In this document: positions 32,256 through 40,950 of the stretch, piece after piece | Position numbering within the stretch: the first letter of the stretch is position 1 | Layout: each line of letters starts with the position of its first letter | Assembly: GCF_019550915.1 (NCBI RefSeq) | Contig: NZ_JAHWCI010000008.1 | Span: forward strand, 372,001 to 436,000 | Source of the DNA: Mumia sp. zg.B17 | Lineage (GTDB): Bacteria > Actinomycetota > Actinomycetes > Propionibacteriales > Nocardioidaceae | DNA length: 64,000 nucleotides | Reading direction: 5' to 3' | Translations under genes and position numbers: made by a program | The notes under the pieces: model-generated | The model's input: only the letters and a program-made list of their open reading frames with translations | Told to the model about the DNA's origin: nothing | The model's database searches: none

Positions 32256-33761
32256 TCAGTCCAGGTGCCGCAGGTCGTCCCAGAGCTCGGCCCACGGCCG
32301 CAGCGGACCGCGACACACGGCCACGGGGACGCCCTCCTCCTCGTTGTCGACACCGACCCCGTTGCGGAGCACGTCCACGGCCTCGCACTCCTCGAAGATC
32401 GTGACCGCGAACCCGTACTGGCCGCCGACGAAGACGACCGTCTCGGTTCCGTCGGGCGGCCGGGCCTGGTCGTGGAGGGCGTTCTGCCCGCTGTACGGCG
32501 TGGGCAGGCCGAGCGCGGGACCGTACCGGTCGATCGCCCCGGCCTCGCCGTAGTTGCTGGTGATGATCGCTGCCTCGGCCCGCTCATCCGCCGACAACCC
32601 GTCCCACACGGCGGCGATCTGACGGACGTACGTCGGCCACCCGACCTGGTCGGCGGCAGCCTGGTTGATCCCCGGGACAGGGGTGCTCCCGAGCGTGCCG
32701 ACGCCGATCACCGGCAGCGACACGACGACGGACACCGCGGCGTACAGCACCAGCAGCGCCCCGACCCCTGCGCGCACGGCGTTCGACGAGCGGGTGAGCC
32801 ACGACGCCGTCGGGACCCAGCCGGCGGCAAACAGCACGGCGAGCACACCGACCGGGTAGTAGAACTGCGCTCCCCCCACGAAGGTCAGCACAAGGACGAC
32901 CACGAAGGCGACGTCGAAGGCACGGAGGGCTCGCCACTGCGGCCGTCGCCACAGCGCGACCGCACCCACGACCCACACGGCGGGCAGCATGATGAAGAGG
33001 AACGGCCACATCATCACCCGAACCTCGTCGGCGTTGTTGTCAGCCAGCGCCGCGCCCATGTCGAGCTGCGGGAAGCCGTTCACGACCTGGTAGGCGAGGT
33101 TCGGGAGGGCGACGACCGCGGCGAGCGCGCCGCCGGACCAGAACCAGCCCGACCGCAGCACCCGCCGGGGACCGACCAGCACCACGCCGACGAGCAGGCC
33201 GAGGATCAACCACGGGATCAGCAGGCGGCCGTAGGTCGCGAGACCCACCACGAGACCGACGGCGAGCCACCACCGGCCGTCGTCGCGGAGCAGGGCGCGG
33301 ATCACGAACCACGACGCCAGCACCCACGCCAGGAGATCCGGCGAGGTCGTGATCAGCACGTGCCCGGCCACGAGCGGGAACGTCGCGAACGCGAACGTCC
33401 AGGCGCACAGCCCTTGGGCGAGAGCGCCGCCTCCGAGCTCGCGGACGATCGCGGCGACCACCAGCGTGGAGGCCACCACGGCCGCGATCGCCGGCAGCCG
33501 CAGCGCCCACGGCTCATCGGCGACCAGGTCGGTCATCGCGCGGGCGATCAGCGGGATCAGCGGCGGCTGGTCGACGTAGCCCCACGACGGGTCCAGCATC
33601 CGGAAGTAGAGCTCGTCGCGATGGAAGCCGTAGCGGCCGGCCGTCGCGAGCAGCACGACCGCGAGCGCCGCGGCGGCAGAGAGCACGGGCACCCGTGCGT
33701 ACGCAGGCACGGGCGACGTCTCACGTTGGTGTCCACCGACCATCGGGGCCGTGGTGCCCAT
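32256..33761 (-). CDS. Glycosyltransferase family 39-like membrane protein
   Basis: A 501-residue polytopic protein of the ArnT/PMT (GT-C) fold with about ten helices and an extracytoplasmic C-terminal domain (about residues 350-500). The first loop carries the acidic motif RYGFHRDELYFRMLDPSWGY (about 42-61), typical of the GT-C catalytic Asp, and QPPLIPLIA follows. It would move a sugar from a polyprenyl-phosphate carrier to a surface acceptor; neither is known. No carbohydrate genes adjoin it. Confidence 0.8.
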   Translation of the reverse strand: MGTTAPMVGGHQRETSPVPAYARVPVLSAAAALAVVLLATAGRYGFHRDELYFRMLDPSWGYVDQPPLIPLIARAMTDLVADEPWALRLPAIAAVVASTLVVAAIVRELGGGALAQGLCAWTFAFATFPLVAGHVLITTSPDLLAWVLASWFVIRALLRDDGRWWLAVGLVVGLATYGRLLIPWLILGLLVGVVLVGPRRVLRSGWFWSGGALAAVVALPNLAYQVVNGFPQLDMGAALADNNADEVRVMMWPFLFIMLPAVWVVGAVALWRRPQWRALRAFDVAFVVVLVLTFVGGAQFYYPVGVLAVLFAAGWVPTASWLTRSSNAVRAGVGALLVLYAAVSVVVSLPVIGVGTLGSTPVPGINQAAADQVGWPTYVRQIAAVWDGLSADERAEAAIITSNYGEAGAIDRYGPALGLPTPYSGQNALHDQARPPDGTETVVFVGGQYGFAVTIFEECEAVDVLRNGVGVDNEEEGVPVAVCRGPLRPWAELWDDLRHLD

Positions 33762-33840
33762 CCCCGCAATGTAGGGGTCCCCAGGGTCAGGACGTGTGTG
33801 ATCAGCACCACTCGATTCGTCGTCACGGCCGCATCCCGGG

Positions 33841-33968
33841 TACTGTCGACGAAGGACGCATCCGGCGTCCGCGGTCGTCTGCTCGAGCGGCGCGCACCCC
33901 GCGCCCTCCCGTCCTCATTCGTGAGTGGCTGCAATCACGGCCACCCCCACGACTTGAAGGACACCCCT
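33841..33968 (+). promoter_or_regulatory. Promoter and long leader of the DEAD-box helicase gene
   Basis: TACTGT (33841-33846) is a good -10 element about 122 bases before the helicase GTG. The leader is GC-rich with self-complementary stretches (for example GCATCCGGCG/CGCGCACC). AAGGA (33955-33960) serves as ribosome-binding site. A long structured leader is common for cold-induced helicases, but control here is inference. Confidence 0.4.
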
Positions 33969-35405
33969 GTGCCCACCTTCGCCGATCTCGGCGTACCTGC
34001 ACCTCTCGTCGCCTCCCTCGCGGAGCGCGGCATCACCACCCCCTTCCCCATCCAGGCGGCCTCCCTGCCCGACTCGCTCGCGGGTCGTGACGTGCTCGGT
34101 CGAGGCCGTACCGGCTCCGGCAAGACCGTCGCCTTCAGCCTGCCGACACTCGCCGTCCTCGCCGCCAGCGGTCGCCGCCGGCGCGCCAAGAACCCCCGCG
34201 CGCTGGTCCTCGTCCCGACGCGCGAGCTCGCGACCCAGGTCCACGAGACGCTCCAGCCGCTCGCCCAGGCGATGCAGATGCGCACCATGACGATCTTCGG
34301 CGGTGTCGGCCAGAACCCACAGGTGACCAAGCTCCGCAACGGTGTCGACGTCGTCGTCGCCACCCCGGGTCGGCTCGAGGACCTGATGGCTCAGGGTCAC
34401 TGCGACCTGAGCGACATCGAGGTCACCGTGCTCGACGAGGCCGACCACATGGCCGACCTCGGGTTCCTCCCCGGCGTCAAGCGGATCCTCGACCGGACCC
34501 CGCGGGACGCGCAGCGCCTGCTCTTCTCGGCGACGCTCGACAACGGGATCGACACCCTCGTCAAGCGCTACCTCCACAACCCGGTCACCCACTCGGTGGA
34601 CGAGGCGACGTCGCACGTCCCGGACATGGAGCACCACGTGCTCTCCGTGACCCACGACGGCAAGCAGTCGCTCATCAACCAGCTGGTCGGCGGCGAGGGC
34701 AAGACGCTCGCCTTCACCCGTACCAAGCACGCGGCCAAGAAGCTCGCGAAGAAGCTCACGGACTCCGGGATCCCGGCCGTCGACCTTCACGGCAACCTGA
34801 GCCAGAATGCACGCCAGCGCAATCTCTCGGCGTTCTCCGACGGCACCGTCCGAGTCCTGGTCGCCACCGACATCGCGGCCCGCGGCATCCACGTCGACGA
34901 CGTCTCGCTCGTCGTGCACGTCGACCCGCCGACCGAGCACAAGGCGTACCTCCACCGCTCGGGCCGTACGGCACGTGCCGGCGCCTCGGGCGTCGTCGTC
35001 ACCATCGCGACACCCGAGCAGCGCCGCGACGTCCGTACGCTGATGCGCGCGGCCTCGATCAAGCCGACCGACCACGAGGTCGCCGCCGGTTCCGAGATCA
35101 TCGGCTCGCTCGTCGGCCCGCAGGCCGAGCGCGTCTCGCCGCCCCCGGCGCTCGTCGCTGCCGCGGCGGCCAGCGCTCGCGGCAACGGTGGCCGTAGCGG
35201 CGGTCGCGGGAGTGGTGGCCGGGGCAACAACGGCGGGGGCCAGCGCTCCGGCGAGGGCGCCCGCAGCAGCAGCGGTTCGCGTCGACGTCGCTCCGGTGGC
35301 GGGACGGCCACACGAAGCGGCAGCGGCTCGGCCTCGAGCTCGAGCTCCTCGCGCTCCGGTGGGGCTGCCTCGTTCTCGTCCCAGGCCGGGCGCCGCGGTC
35401 GCTGA
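33969..35405 (+). CDS. DEAD-box RNA helicase with Arg/Gly/Ser-rich tail
   Basis: A 478-residue RhlE/DeaD-type RNA helicase. Q motif FPIQAASLP (about residues 26-34), motif I GRTGSGKT (about 46-53), Ia PTRELA, II VLDEADHMADLG (about 156-167), III FSATL, V ATDIAARGIHV and VI HRSGRTARAG are all intact. The last 90 residues are a disordered basic tail rich in Gly, Ser and Arg (GGRSGGRGSGGRG), which in related proteins binds structured RNA. GTG 33969 fits the AAGGA upstream; the open frame extends far upstream without coding character. Probably ribosome assembly or RNA decay. Confidence 0.93.
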   Translation: MPTFADLGVPAPLVASLAERGITTPFPIQAASLPDSLAGRDVLGRGRTGSGKTVAFSLPTLAVLAASGRRRRAKNPRALVLVPTRELATQVHETLQPLAQAMQMRTMTIFGGVGQNPQVTKLRNGVDVVVATPGRLEDLMAQGHCDLSDIEVTVLDEADHMADLGFLPGVKRILDRTPRDAQRLLFSATLDNGIDTLVKRYLHNPVTHSVDEATSHVPDMEHHVLSVTHDGKQSLINQLVGGEGKTLAFTRTKHAAKKLAKKLTDSGIPAVDLHGNLSQNARQRNLSAFSDGTVRVLVATDIAARGIHVDDVSLVVHVDPPTEHKAYLHRSGRTARAGASGVVVTIATPEQRRDVRTLMRAASIKPTDHEVAAGSEIIGSLVGPQAERVSPPPALVAAAAASARGNGGRSGGRGSGGRGNNGGGQRSGEGARSSSGSRRRRSGGGTATRSGSGSASSSSSSRSGGAASFSSQAGRRGR

Positions 35406-35430
35406 CGCGACTCCCCACGACCTCTCGGCC

Positions 35431-35486
35431 AGCAGCCGCGGCCGTCCTCGGCACCCCTCGGTGCCGGGTACGCGTCCGCGGCTGCT
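35431..35486 (+). terminator. Cruciform terminator after the helicase gene
   Basis: Outer arms AGCAGCCGCGG and CCGCGGCTGCT (11 bases) enclose an inner hairpin CGGCAC/GTGCCG. A short GCTT tail follows. Confidence 0.6.
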
Positions 35487-35529
35487 GCTTGCCCGCGCCG
35501 CATCGTCCGGCTCTTCCTACAGTGGACGG

Positions 35530-36171
35530 ATGGCGGGAACTCACACGGACCGCGGCCTGGACCGGCTCGTCAACTTCACCGACGCCGCGGTCGCGATCGC
35601 GATCACCCTCCTCGTGCTTCCCCTCATGGACCTCGTCACGGACGGACGGTCCCACTCGGTCGCGTCCGTGCTGGCCGACGAACGCTGGACGTTCGTCGCG
35701 TTCGCGCTCAGCTTCGCGGTCATCGCGCACTTCTGGGTCGGTCACCACCGACTGTTCGAGCATCTGCGCGACTACTCCAACGCCATCCTCTGGACCAACT
35801 TCGTCTGGTTGGCCAGCATCGTCTTCATCCCCTTCACGACCCAGCTCCTCGGTGAGCTGAGCAGCGACACCAGAGGGGGAAACTCGCTCTACATCGGCGT
35901 GCTGATCGTCGCGAGCGCGTGCCTGGCCGTCATCCAGTGGCTCACCGTGCGCCACCCCGATCTCCAACGGAGCGATGTACGGGGACAGCTCGACGTCCGC
36001 GGAGGGCTCGTCGCCCTGGGCCTGCTGCTGCTCGCGTTCCTCCTCGACCTGGTGGCGCCGAGCGTCGGGATGTTCTGGCTTCTTCTGCTCTTCCTCGCCG
36101 GGCCGGTGGCGCGGCTGGTGGGTGTCCGCAAGCTGCCCCGCGACCGCGACATCATCGAGCGGCCGAGCTAG
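35530..36171 (+). CDS. TMEM175-like (DUF1211) membrane protein
   Basis: A 213-residue protein with six predicted membrane helices of the bacterial TMEM175 potassium-channel family. The helix-1 signature, usually RxxxFSD, reads RLVNFTDAAVAIAITLLVLP (about residues 12-31) with Thr for Ser. FWVGHHRLFEHLRDY (about 63-77) is another family landmark. TACAGT ends six bases before ATG 35530, suggesting a leaderless message. Ion conduction is inferred from family. Its stop overlaps the convergent symporter's stop in one CTAG. Confidence 0.83.
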   Translation: MAGTHTDRGLDRLVNFTDAAVAIAITLLVLPLMDLVTDGRSHSVASVLADERWTFVAFALSFAVIAHFWVGHHRLFEHLRDYSNAILWTNFVWLASIVFIPFTTQLLGELSSDTRGGNSLYIGVLIVASACLAVIQWLTVRHPDLQRSDVRGQLDVRGGLVALGLLLLAFLLDLVAPSVGMFWLLLLFLAGPVARLVGVRKLPRDRDIIERPS

Positions 36172-37682
36172 GGACCGTCCGCCCGATCCAGCAGCAGCCG
36201 CTCGGGGGTGTGCAGCCGGACCATGGTCCGCGCGACGTTGGAGGGTCGCCGGTTCTGGGTCGCCAGCGAGACGGCCACCATGGTGGCGAAGGCGATCGGC
36301 ACCGACCAGGCGGCGGGTCGCGACAAGAGAAGGTCGAGCCAGCCGTCGTCACTCCCGCGCACGATCGTCGCGACGACCGCACCTCCGGCGCCGATCCCGC
36401 CGGCGAGCATCCCCGCGACGGCGCCCGCTGCGGTCAGGCGTCGCCACCAGATGCCCAGGACGAGGAGCGGGCAGAACGTGGACGCGGCTACCGCGAAGGC
36501 GAAGCCGACCGAGCTCGCGACCGCGATCTGGTCCGAGGCCAGCGCGAGCACGAGCGGGAACACCGTGCCCACCACGGCGCCGGCGCGCAGTCCGGCGACC
36601 GGTCCGAGGACGCGCCGACCCACCGATCCCTGGGCGAGCACCCCGGCGACCGACATCGTCAGGCCGGAGGACGTCGACAAGAAGGCGGCGAACGCACCCG
36701 CGGTGAGCAGCGCGCCCAGCAGGTCACCGAGCGACCCGCCGATCATCCGCATCGGCAGCTCCAGCACCACGATGTCGGTGTTGCCGGTGGCGACCAGGTC
36801 GGCGGCGTAGACCCTGCCGATGACGCCGTACGCCGTCGGAAGGAGGTAGAAGACGCCGAGCAGCGCCAGCACGAGCAGGGTCGTCCGGCGTGCCGCGCGC
36901 CCGTCAGGATTGGTGTAGAACCGCACCACGACGTGCGGAAGGCCCATGGTTCCGAGGAACGTCGCCACGATCAGCGAGTACGTCGCATAGAGCGCCAGAC
37001 CGGGCGCGTCCGCGGCCATCGGCGACAACCAGGCTGCCGAGGCCCCGGCGTCGGCAGGGGTCGGCCTCCCGTCGTCGGTCCAGGCGTGCAGCAGGAACAC
37101 CAGCGGCACCAGCAGCGCGGTGAGCTTGAGCCAGTACTGGAAGGCCTGCACGAAGGTGATGCTGCGCATGCCGCCGGAGATCACGTTGACGACGACGATC
37201 ACGGCGACCATCACCGACCCGACCCACGTCGGTGCTCCCGTCACGGTGTGCAGGACGAGCCCGGCGCCTTGGAACTGCGGCATGAGATAGAGCCAGCCGA
37301 TGACCACCACCAGCATCGACGCGACCGCGCGCGCGGTCGTCGACTGCACACGCATCTGCGTGAAGTCGGGAAGCGTGTAGGCGCCCGACCGCCGCAGCGG
37401 GGCGGCGACGAACGCGAGGAGGACCAGATAACCGGCCGTCCACCCGACCGGGAACCACACCATGTCCGCGCCGTAGGTCAGGATCAATCCGGCGATGCCC
37501 AGGTACGACGCCGCAGAGAGATATTCGCCGCCGATCGCCGACGAGTTCCAGAGCGGGCTCACCGATCTCGACGCGACGTAGAAGTCGGAGGTGGTCCTGC
37601 TGAACCGCAGCCCGAACAGGCCGATGCCGAGGGTCGCGAGCGCGACCACCGCCACGGCGACCGCGGCGTACGTGCTGCTCAC
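36168..37682 (-). CDS. Sodium:solute symporter, SSS family (second module)
   Basis: A 504-residue ActP-like symporter, about 13 helices. YVASRSVSPLWNSSAIGGEY and LSAASYLGIAGLILTYGADM (about residues 36-75) correspond to the sodium/substrate region, and GTMGLPHVVVRFYTNPDGRA to the family landmark. It is clearly diverged from the symporter at 30.1 kb. It lies 21 bases downstream of a DUF485-like gene and in the same operon as a LytTR response regulator, so the carboxylate it carries is probably the signal or target of that system. Substrate unknown. Confidence 0.88.
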   Translation of the reverse strand: MSSTYAAVAVAVVALATLGIGLFGLRFSRTTSDFYVASRSVSPLWNSSAIGGEYLSAASYLGIAGLILTYGADMVWFPVGWTAGYLVLLAFVAAPLRRSGAYTLPDFTQMRVQSTTARAVASMLVVVIGWLYLMPQFQGAGLVLHTVTGAPTWVGSVMVAVIVVVNVISGGMRSITFVQAFQYWLKLTALLVPLVFLLHAWTDDGRPTPADAGASAAWLSPMAADAPGLALYATYSLIVATFLGTMGLPHVVVRFYTNPDGRAARRTTLLVLALLGVFYLLPTAYGVIGRVYAADLVATGNTDIVVLELPMRMIGGSLGDLLGALLTAGAFAAFLSTSSGLTMSVAGVLAQGSVGRRVLGPVAGLRAGAVVGTVFPLVLALASDQIAVASSVGFAFAVAASTFCPLLVLGIWWRRLTAAGAVAGMLAGGIGAGGAVVATIVRGSDDGWLDLLLSRPAAWSVPIAFATMVAVSLATQNRRPSNVARTMVRLHTPERLLLDRADGP

Positions 37683-37703
37683 GGGGGATGCTCCTTGCCC
37701 CGG

Positions 37704-38081
37704 TCAGGGGCGTTCGACGAGATCGCTGAACGCACGCTCGTTGCGCTCCGAGGCCACCACGAACGCCCAGCCGATCAGGAACAGCACCGGATAGACCCCG
37801 ACGCCGAGGACCCACCACGGCAACGGGAGGGGTCCGACCTGGACGGCCTCGAGATCGGCGACCATGAAAAGGATCGGCAGTCCCCCGATCGCGGCGGCGA
37901 CCACGGCCGCGACGACCAGCGCAAGGCGCAGCTGCGAGCGCACCAGCGACCGCACGTAGACCTCGCCGATGGCAGTCTCCTCGTCGATCTCCTGCACGAC
38001 CGTGCGGCGCCGGCGAGGACGAGCGGTCGTGTGAGGGCTGGTGATGCGGACCCGGTCGACCGCCGGGTCGGTGCCCGTCAC
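37704..38081 (-). CDS. DUF485-like two-helix membrane protein
   Basis: A 125-residue protein. A basic N-terminal 40 residues precedes EIDEETAIGEVYVRSLVRSQ and two membrane helices (about residues 52-74 and 86-108), then a short cytosolic tail SERNERAFSDLVERP. Topology and position before an SSS symporter match the DUF485 accessory proteins, though it is more diverged than the copy at 31.7 kb. The GTG start overlaps the LytTR stop by four bases (GTGA), so the two are coupled. Confidence 0.8.
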   Translation of the reverse strand: MTGTDPAVDRVRITSPHTTARPRRRRTVVQEIDEETAIGEVYVRSLVRSQLRLALVVAAVVAAAIGGLPILFMVADLEAVQVGPLPLPWWVLGVGVYPVLFLIGWAFVVASERNERAFSDLVERP

Positions 38082-38836
38082 GACACCCCACCACCGGAGC
38101 GGGACCGCTGCTGGACGAGCTCCCGCAGGTCGCGTGTGTGGCGGCGAGCGACCTGCAGCTCGGTGTACGGCGGGCCCCCGGCGTCGACGAGGACGGAGCA
38201 TCGGCCGGCGATCATCCGCACCTCCCGCACCCGCGACGACGCCACCAGCAGACTGCGGTGGATCCGGACGAACCCGGCGGACGCCCACTCGTGCTCCAAG
38301 GTCACCAACGCCGTACGGAGCAGGTGGCTGTCGCCCTCGACGGTGTGGAGCCGGACGTAGTCGCCCTGCGCCTCCACGTAGGCCACGCTGCTGCGCGCGA
38401 CGAAGCGTGTGACGCCGGCGAGCTCGACCGCGACGACGTCGTCGTCCGCCGTCACCGACGACGTCAGCGGCGACCGGGCACCGCAGATCCGGCGCACGGA
38501 CTCGCGGAGACGATCCTCCGCGACCGGCTTGAGCACGTAGTCGACCGCGTCGAGGTCCCAGGCGTCGACGGCGTGGTCCTCGTGCGCGGTCACGAACACG
38601 ACCTTGGGCTGGCTGCGGAAGCGGGCGAGGACCCGCGCCACCTCCAGGCCCGACAGGGCCGGCATCGCGATGTCGAGGAAGACGGCGTCGACAGGGTCGG
38701 CCTCCAGCGCTCGCAGGACGTCGGCGCCGGAGCCGACGGCCCGGACGTGGTCGATCCGCTCGTCGCGCTCGAGGAGATAGACGAGCTCGTCGAGGACCGG
38801 CTGCTCGTCGTCGGCGACGAGAACGTTCAGACCCAT
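38078..38836 (-). CDS. LytTR family response regulator
   Basis: A 252-residue regulator. The receiver domain (about residues 1-120) has the acidic pair DDE (9-11), phosphoacceptor Asp in AVFLDIAMPALSG (about 55), Thr in FVTAHED and Lys in YVLKPV. The LytTR DNA-binding domain (about 140-240) has VAYVEAQGDYVRLHT and FVRIHRSLLV. Such regulators bind direct repeats upstream of target genes. It is cotranscribed with the DUF485-like gene and the second symporter and lies 57 bases downstream of the kinase gene. A Crp/GlxR-like box lies just upstream of its start. Confidence 0.93.
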   Translation of the reverse strand: MGLNVLVADDEQPVLDELVYLLERDERIDHVRAVGSGADVLRALEADPVDAVFLDIAMPALSGLEVARVLARFRSQPKVVFVTAHEDHAVDAWDLDAVDYVLKPVAEDRLRESVRRICGARSPLTSSVTADDDVVAVELAGVTRFVARSSVAYVEAQGDYVRLHTVEGDSHLLRTALVTLEHEWASAGFVRIHRSLLVASSRVREVRMIAGRCSVLVDAGGPPYTELQVARRHTRDLRELVQQRSRSGGGVS

Positions 38837-38859
38837 GGCGCACGAGTGTAGGTGTGCGG

Positions 38860-38875
38860 TGTGGCCTGCGTCACG
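38860..38875. promoter_or_regulatory. Candidate Crp/GlxR-like box between kinase and regulator genes
   Basis: TGTGGCCTGCGTCACG matches TGTGA-N6-TCACA at eight of ten positions. It lies 24 bases upstream of the LytTR start, next to a -10-like TACACT (38845-38850, minus strand). Confidence 0.45.
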
Positions 38876-38893
38876 TCTGGTGCGGCCGGACCC

Positions 38894-39985
38894 TCATCTC
38901 TCGGCGCCCGGCGCGTACTTGGGCACCCGGACGGTGACCTTCGTGCCGGCGCTCGGCGCGGTCTCGATGACGATCCCGTACGCGTTGCCGTAGACGGTGC
39001 GCATCCGCTCGTCGACGTTGCCCAGGCCCACCGAGTCCCCCGCGCTGTCGCCGGCGAGGGCACGGCGTACGCGGTCCGGGTCCTCCCCGACCCCGTCGTC
39101 CTCGACGGTGATCACCGCCTCGTTGCCCGCGTCGCGGGCGATCACGACGACCGTGCCGCCGTCGGCCTTGCGTTCCAGCCCGTGACGTACGGCGTTCTCG
39201 ACCAGCGGCTGGATCGAGAGGAAGGGGAGCCGGACGGAGAGGACCTCGGGAGCCACCTGCACGGTGACGTGGAGGCGGTCGCCGAAGCGGGCCTTCTCGA
39301 GCACGAGGTAGCGCTCGATCGACTGCAGCTCGTCGGCCAGGGTGGTGAACTCCCCGTGGCGCCGGAACGAGTAGCGGGTGAAGTCGGCGAACTCGAGCAG
39401 CAGCTCGCGCGCCCGCTCGGGGTCGGTCCGGACGAACGACGCGATCGCGCCGAGGGAGTTGTAGACGAAGTGCGGTGAGATCTGGGCTCTCAGCGCCCGC
39501 AGCTCGGCCTCCATCAGCGCGGTACGGGACTTGTCGAGCTCGGCCAGCTCGAGCTGGCTGGACATCCAGCGCGCGACCTCCGTCGTCGCGCGGGCCAGAC
39601 CGGCCGAGCTGGTCGGTGACCTCACCACGAGGGCACCGACGACGGTGTCCTCGACGGTCAGCGGTGCCACGATCGCGTGCGGGTAGTGCGCGTGCGGGGT
39701 GCTGAACGCCTGCGTGGCGCCAGCCGCGATCGCCTGTCTCGCGAGCTCCATCGCGTCCGAGCGCCGCTCGCGGGAGCCCTCGACCGCGAGGACCTGCTCG
39801 GTGTCGGTGAGCGCGACCGACGGTGCGCCGAGGAGCGTCCGCAGGTGCTTGAGCGAGGCGGAGGCGCTGTCCTCGTCGAGGCCCCGGCGCAGCGCCGGCG
39901 CGGCCAGCGAGGCCGTGTGCAGCGTCTCGTACGTCGCCCGGTCCTCGGCCGACCCGAGCGAGCGACGGGACCACGGTGTCCACAT
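38894..39985 (-). CDS. LytS-type sensor histidine kinase
   Basis: A 363-residue kinase. The N-terminal half (about residues 25-150) looks like a GAF domain and has no membrane helices, so it senses an internal signal. The phosphoacceptor is in LRAQISPHFVYNSLGAIASF (about 170-189), the HisKA_7TM/His_kinase family pattern. The ATPase has QPLVENAVRHGLE (N box) and EDDGVGEDP and GLGNVDERM (G boxes). The start is taken at ATG 39985; an in-frame start at 40003 is possible. It pairs with the downstream LytTR regulator and probably controls the symporter in that operon. Confidence 0.9.
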   Translation of the reverse strand: MWTPWSRRSLGSAEDRATYETLHTASLAAPALRRGLDEDSASASLKHLRTLLGAPSVALTDTEQVLAVEGSRERRSDAMELARQAIAAGATQAFSTPHAHYPHAIVAPLTVEDTVVGALVVRSPTSSAGLARATTEVARWMSSQLELAELDKSRTALMEAELRALRAQISPHFVYNSLGAIASFVRTDPERARELLLEFADFTRYSFRRHGEFTTLADELQSIERYLVLEKARFGDRLHVTVQVAPEVLSVRLPFLSIQPLVENAVRHGLERKADGGTVVVIARDAGNEAVITVEDDGVGEDPDRVRRALAGDSAGDSVGLGNVDERMRTVYGNAYGIVIETAPSAGTKVTVRVPKYAPGAER

Positions 39986-40049
39986 GGGTGGAGAGTGTGC
40001 CACGCGTCGGCAGTGGAGCGCTGTCCGTCGGCCGCTCTACGGTGGACTG

Positions 40050-40439
40050 ATGGAGCCGTCACACCCACGCGCCTTCGCCGACCAGTGGTGCGCCGCCTGG
40101 AACGCCCACGACGTCGAGGCCGTTCTCGCCCACTTCGCCGACGACGTCGTCTTCAGCTCCCCCGTCGCCGCTGCGCTCCTCCCCGACAGCGCCGGTGTGC
40201 TGCGCGGCAAGGGGGCCCTGCGGCACTACTGGACCGAAGGCCTCCGTCACGTGCCGGACCTGCGGTTCGAGGTGCTCGGCGCGTACGCCGGGCTGGACAC
40301 CCTCGTCATCCACTACCGCAACCAGAAGGGCGGGCTCGTGTGCGAGGTGCTGCGGCTCCGCGACGGGCTGGTCGTCGAGGGACACGGGACCTACCTCGCG
40401 TCAGAGAGCGACACCGACCTCGCCGGCACCGGGCGCTGA
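40050..40439 (+). CDS. NTF2-like (SnoaL/ketosteroid isomerase-like) protein
   Basis: A 129-residue cone-fold protein: FADQWCAAWNAHDVEAVLAH (about residues 9-28) followed by FADDVVFSSP is the family N-terminus, and VCEVLRLRDGLVVEGHGTYL the C-terminal strand. No catalytic residues can be assigned. TACGGT ends six bases before the ATG and there is no ribosome-binding site, so it is likely leaderless. Divergent from the kinase gene. Confidence 0.8.
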   Translation: MEPSHPRAFADQWCAAWNAHDVEAVLAHFADDVVFSSPVAAALLPDSAGVLRGKGALRHYWTEGLRHVPDLRFEVLGAYAGLDTLVIHYRNQKGGLVCEVLRLRDGLVVEGHGTYLASESDTDLAGTGR

Positions 40440-40443
40440 GGGG

Positions 40444-40944
40444 TCAGCCAACCGGCTTCTCGAACCGTGCCAGGGTCTTGCACCGCCCTGGGAACTCACG
40501 ATCGCCGCGCTCGACGAACCCGAGGTCGGCGTAGTACGCACGAAGCCCGGCGTTGGCCGCCGCGCAGTCGAGCCGAACGCTGGTACGCCCCGCGTCGCGG
40601 GCGCGACCGGCCACCCAGTCCAGCAGCGCTCCACCGAGCCCGCGTCCACGGTGGGCCCTCCGCACCATCAGCCCGTGCACGTACAGCGCGTCGTCGGCCG
40701 CAGGATCGACGAGATCGTCCCAGATGGCGGGGTCGGCCTCGAGCACCCGGACCGTCGCGCTGATCGCTCCGTCGTCGCGGACGACCCACCACTGCTGCCG
40801 GGCGATCTGGTCGCGCACCTCGTCCGCCGTAATCTCACCGGGCTGCCACTGGGTGATGCCTGACCCGAGCTGCCACCGTGCGAGGTCGTCGCGCAGCGAC
40901 ACGACCGCCTCGGCGTCCGCCCGGTAGGCGCGGGTGGGGAACAC
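40444..40944 (-). CDS. GNAT family N-acetyltransferase
   Basis: A 166-residue acetyltransferase. The acetyl-CoA motif is VHGLMVRRAHRGRGLGGALL (about residues 88-107), with the C-terminal RLDCAAANAGLRAYYADLGF. The GTG start lies six bases after the purL stop, so it is likely the last gene of the purL transcript. Substrate unknown. Confidence 0.85.
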   Translation of the reverse strand: MFPTRAYRADAEAVVSLRDDLARWQLGSGITQWQPGEITADEVRDQIARQQWWVVRDDGAISATVRVLEADPAIWDDLVDPAADDALYVHGLMVRRAHRGRGLGGALLDWVAGRARDAGRTSVRLDCAAANAGLRAYYADLGFVERGDREFPGRCKTLARFEKPVG

Positions 40945-40950
40945 CGGCGC

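Noticed and set aside
32070-33968. Very long open frame running upstream into the DEAD-box helicase
   Set aside because: The upstream part is an antisense shadow of the glycosyltransferase gene; it is rich in His, Arg and Pro without domain motifs, and a ribosome-binding site supports GTG 33969.
35919-38360. An 813-codon plus-strand open frame over the symporter and LytTR genes
   Set aside because: It is antisense to well-supported genes, has a composition dominated by Arg, Asp, Gly and Pro, and shows no recognisable domain.
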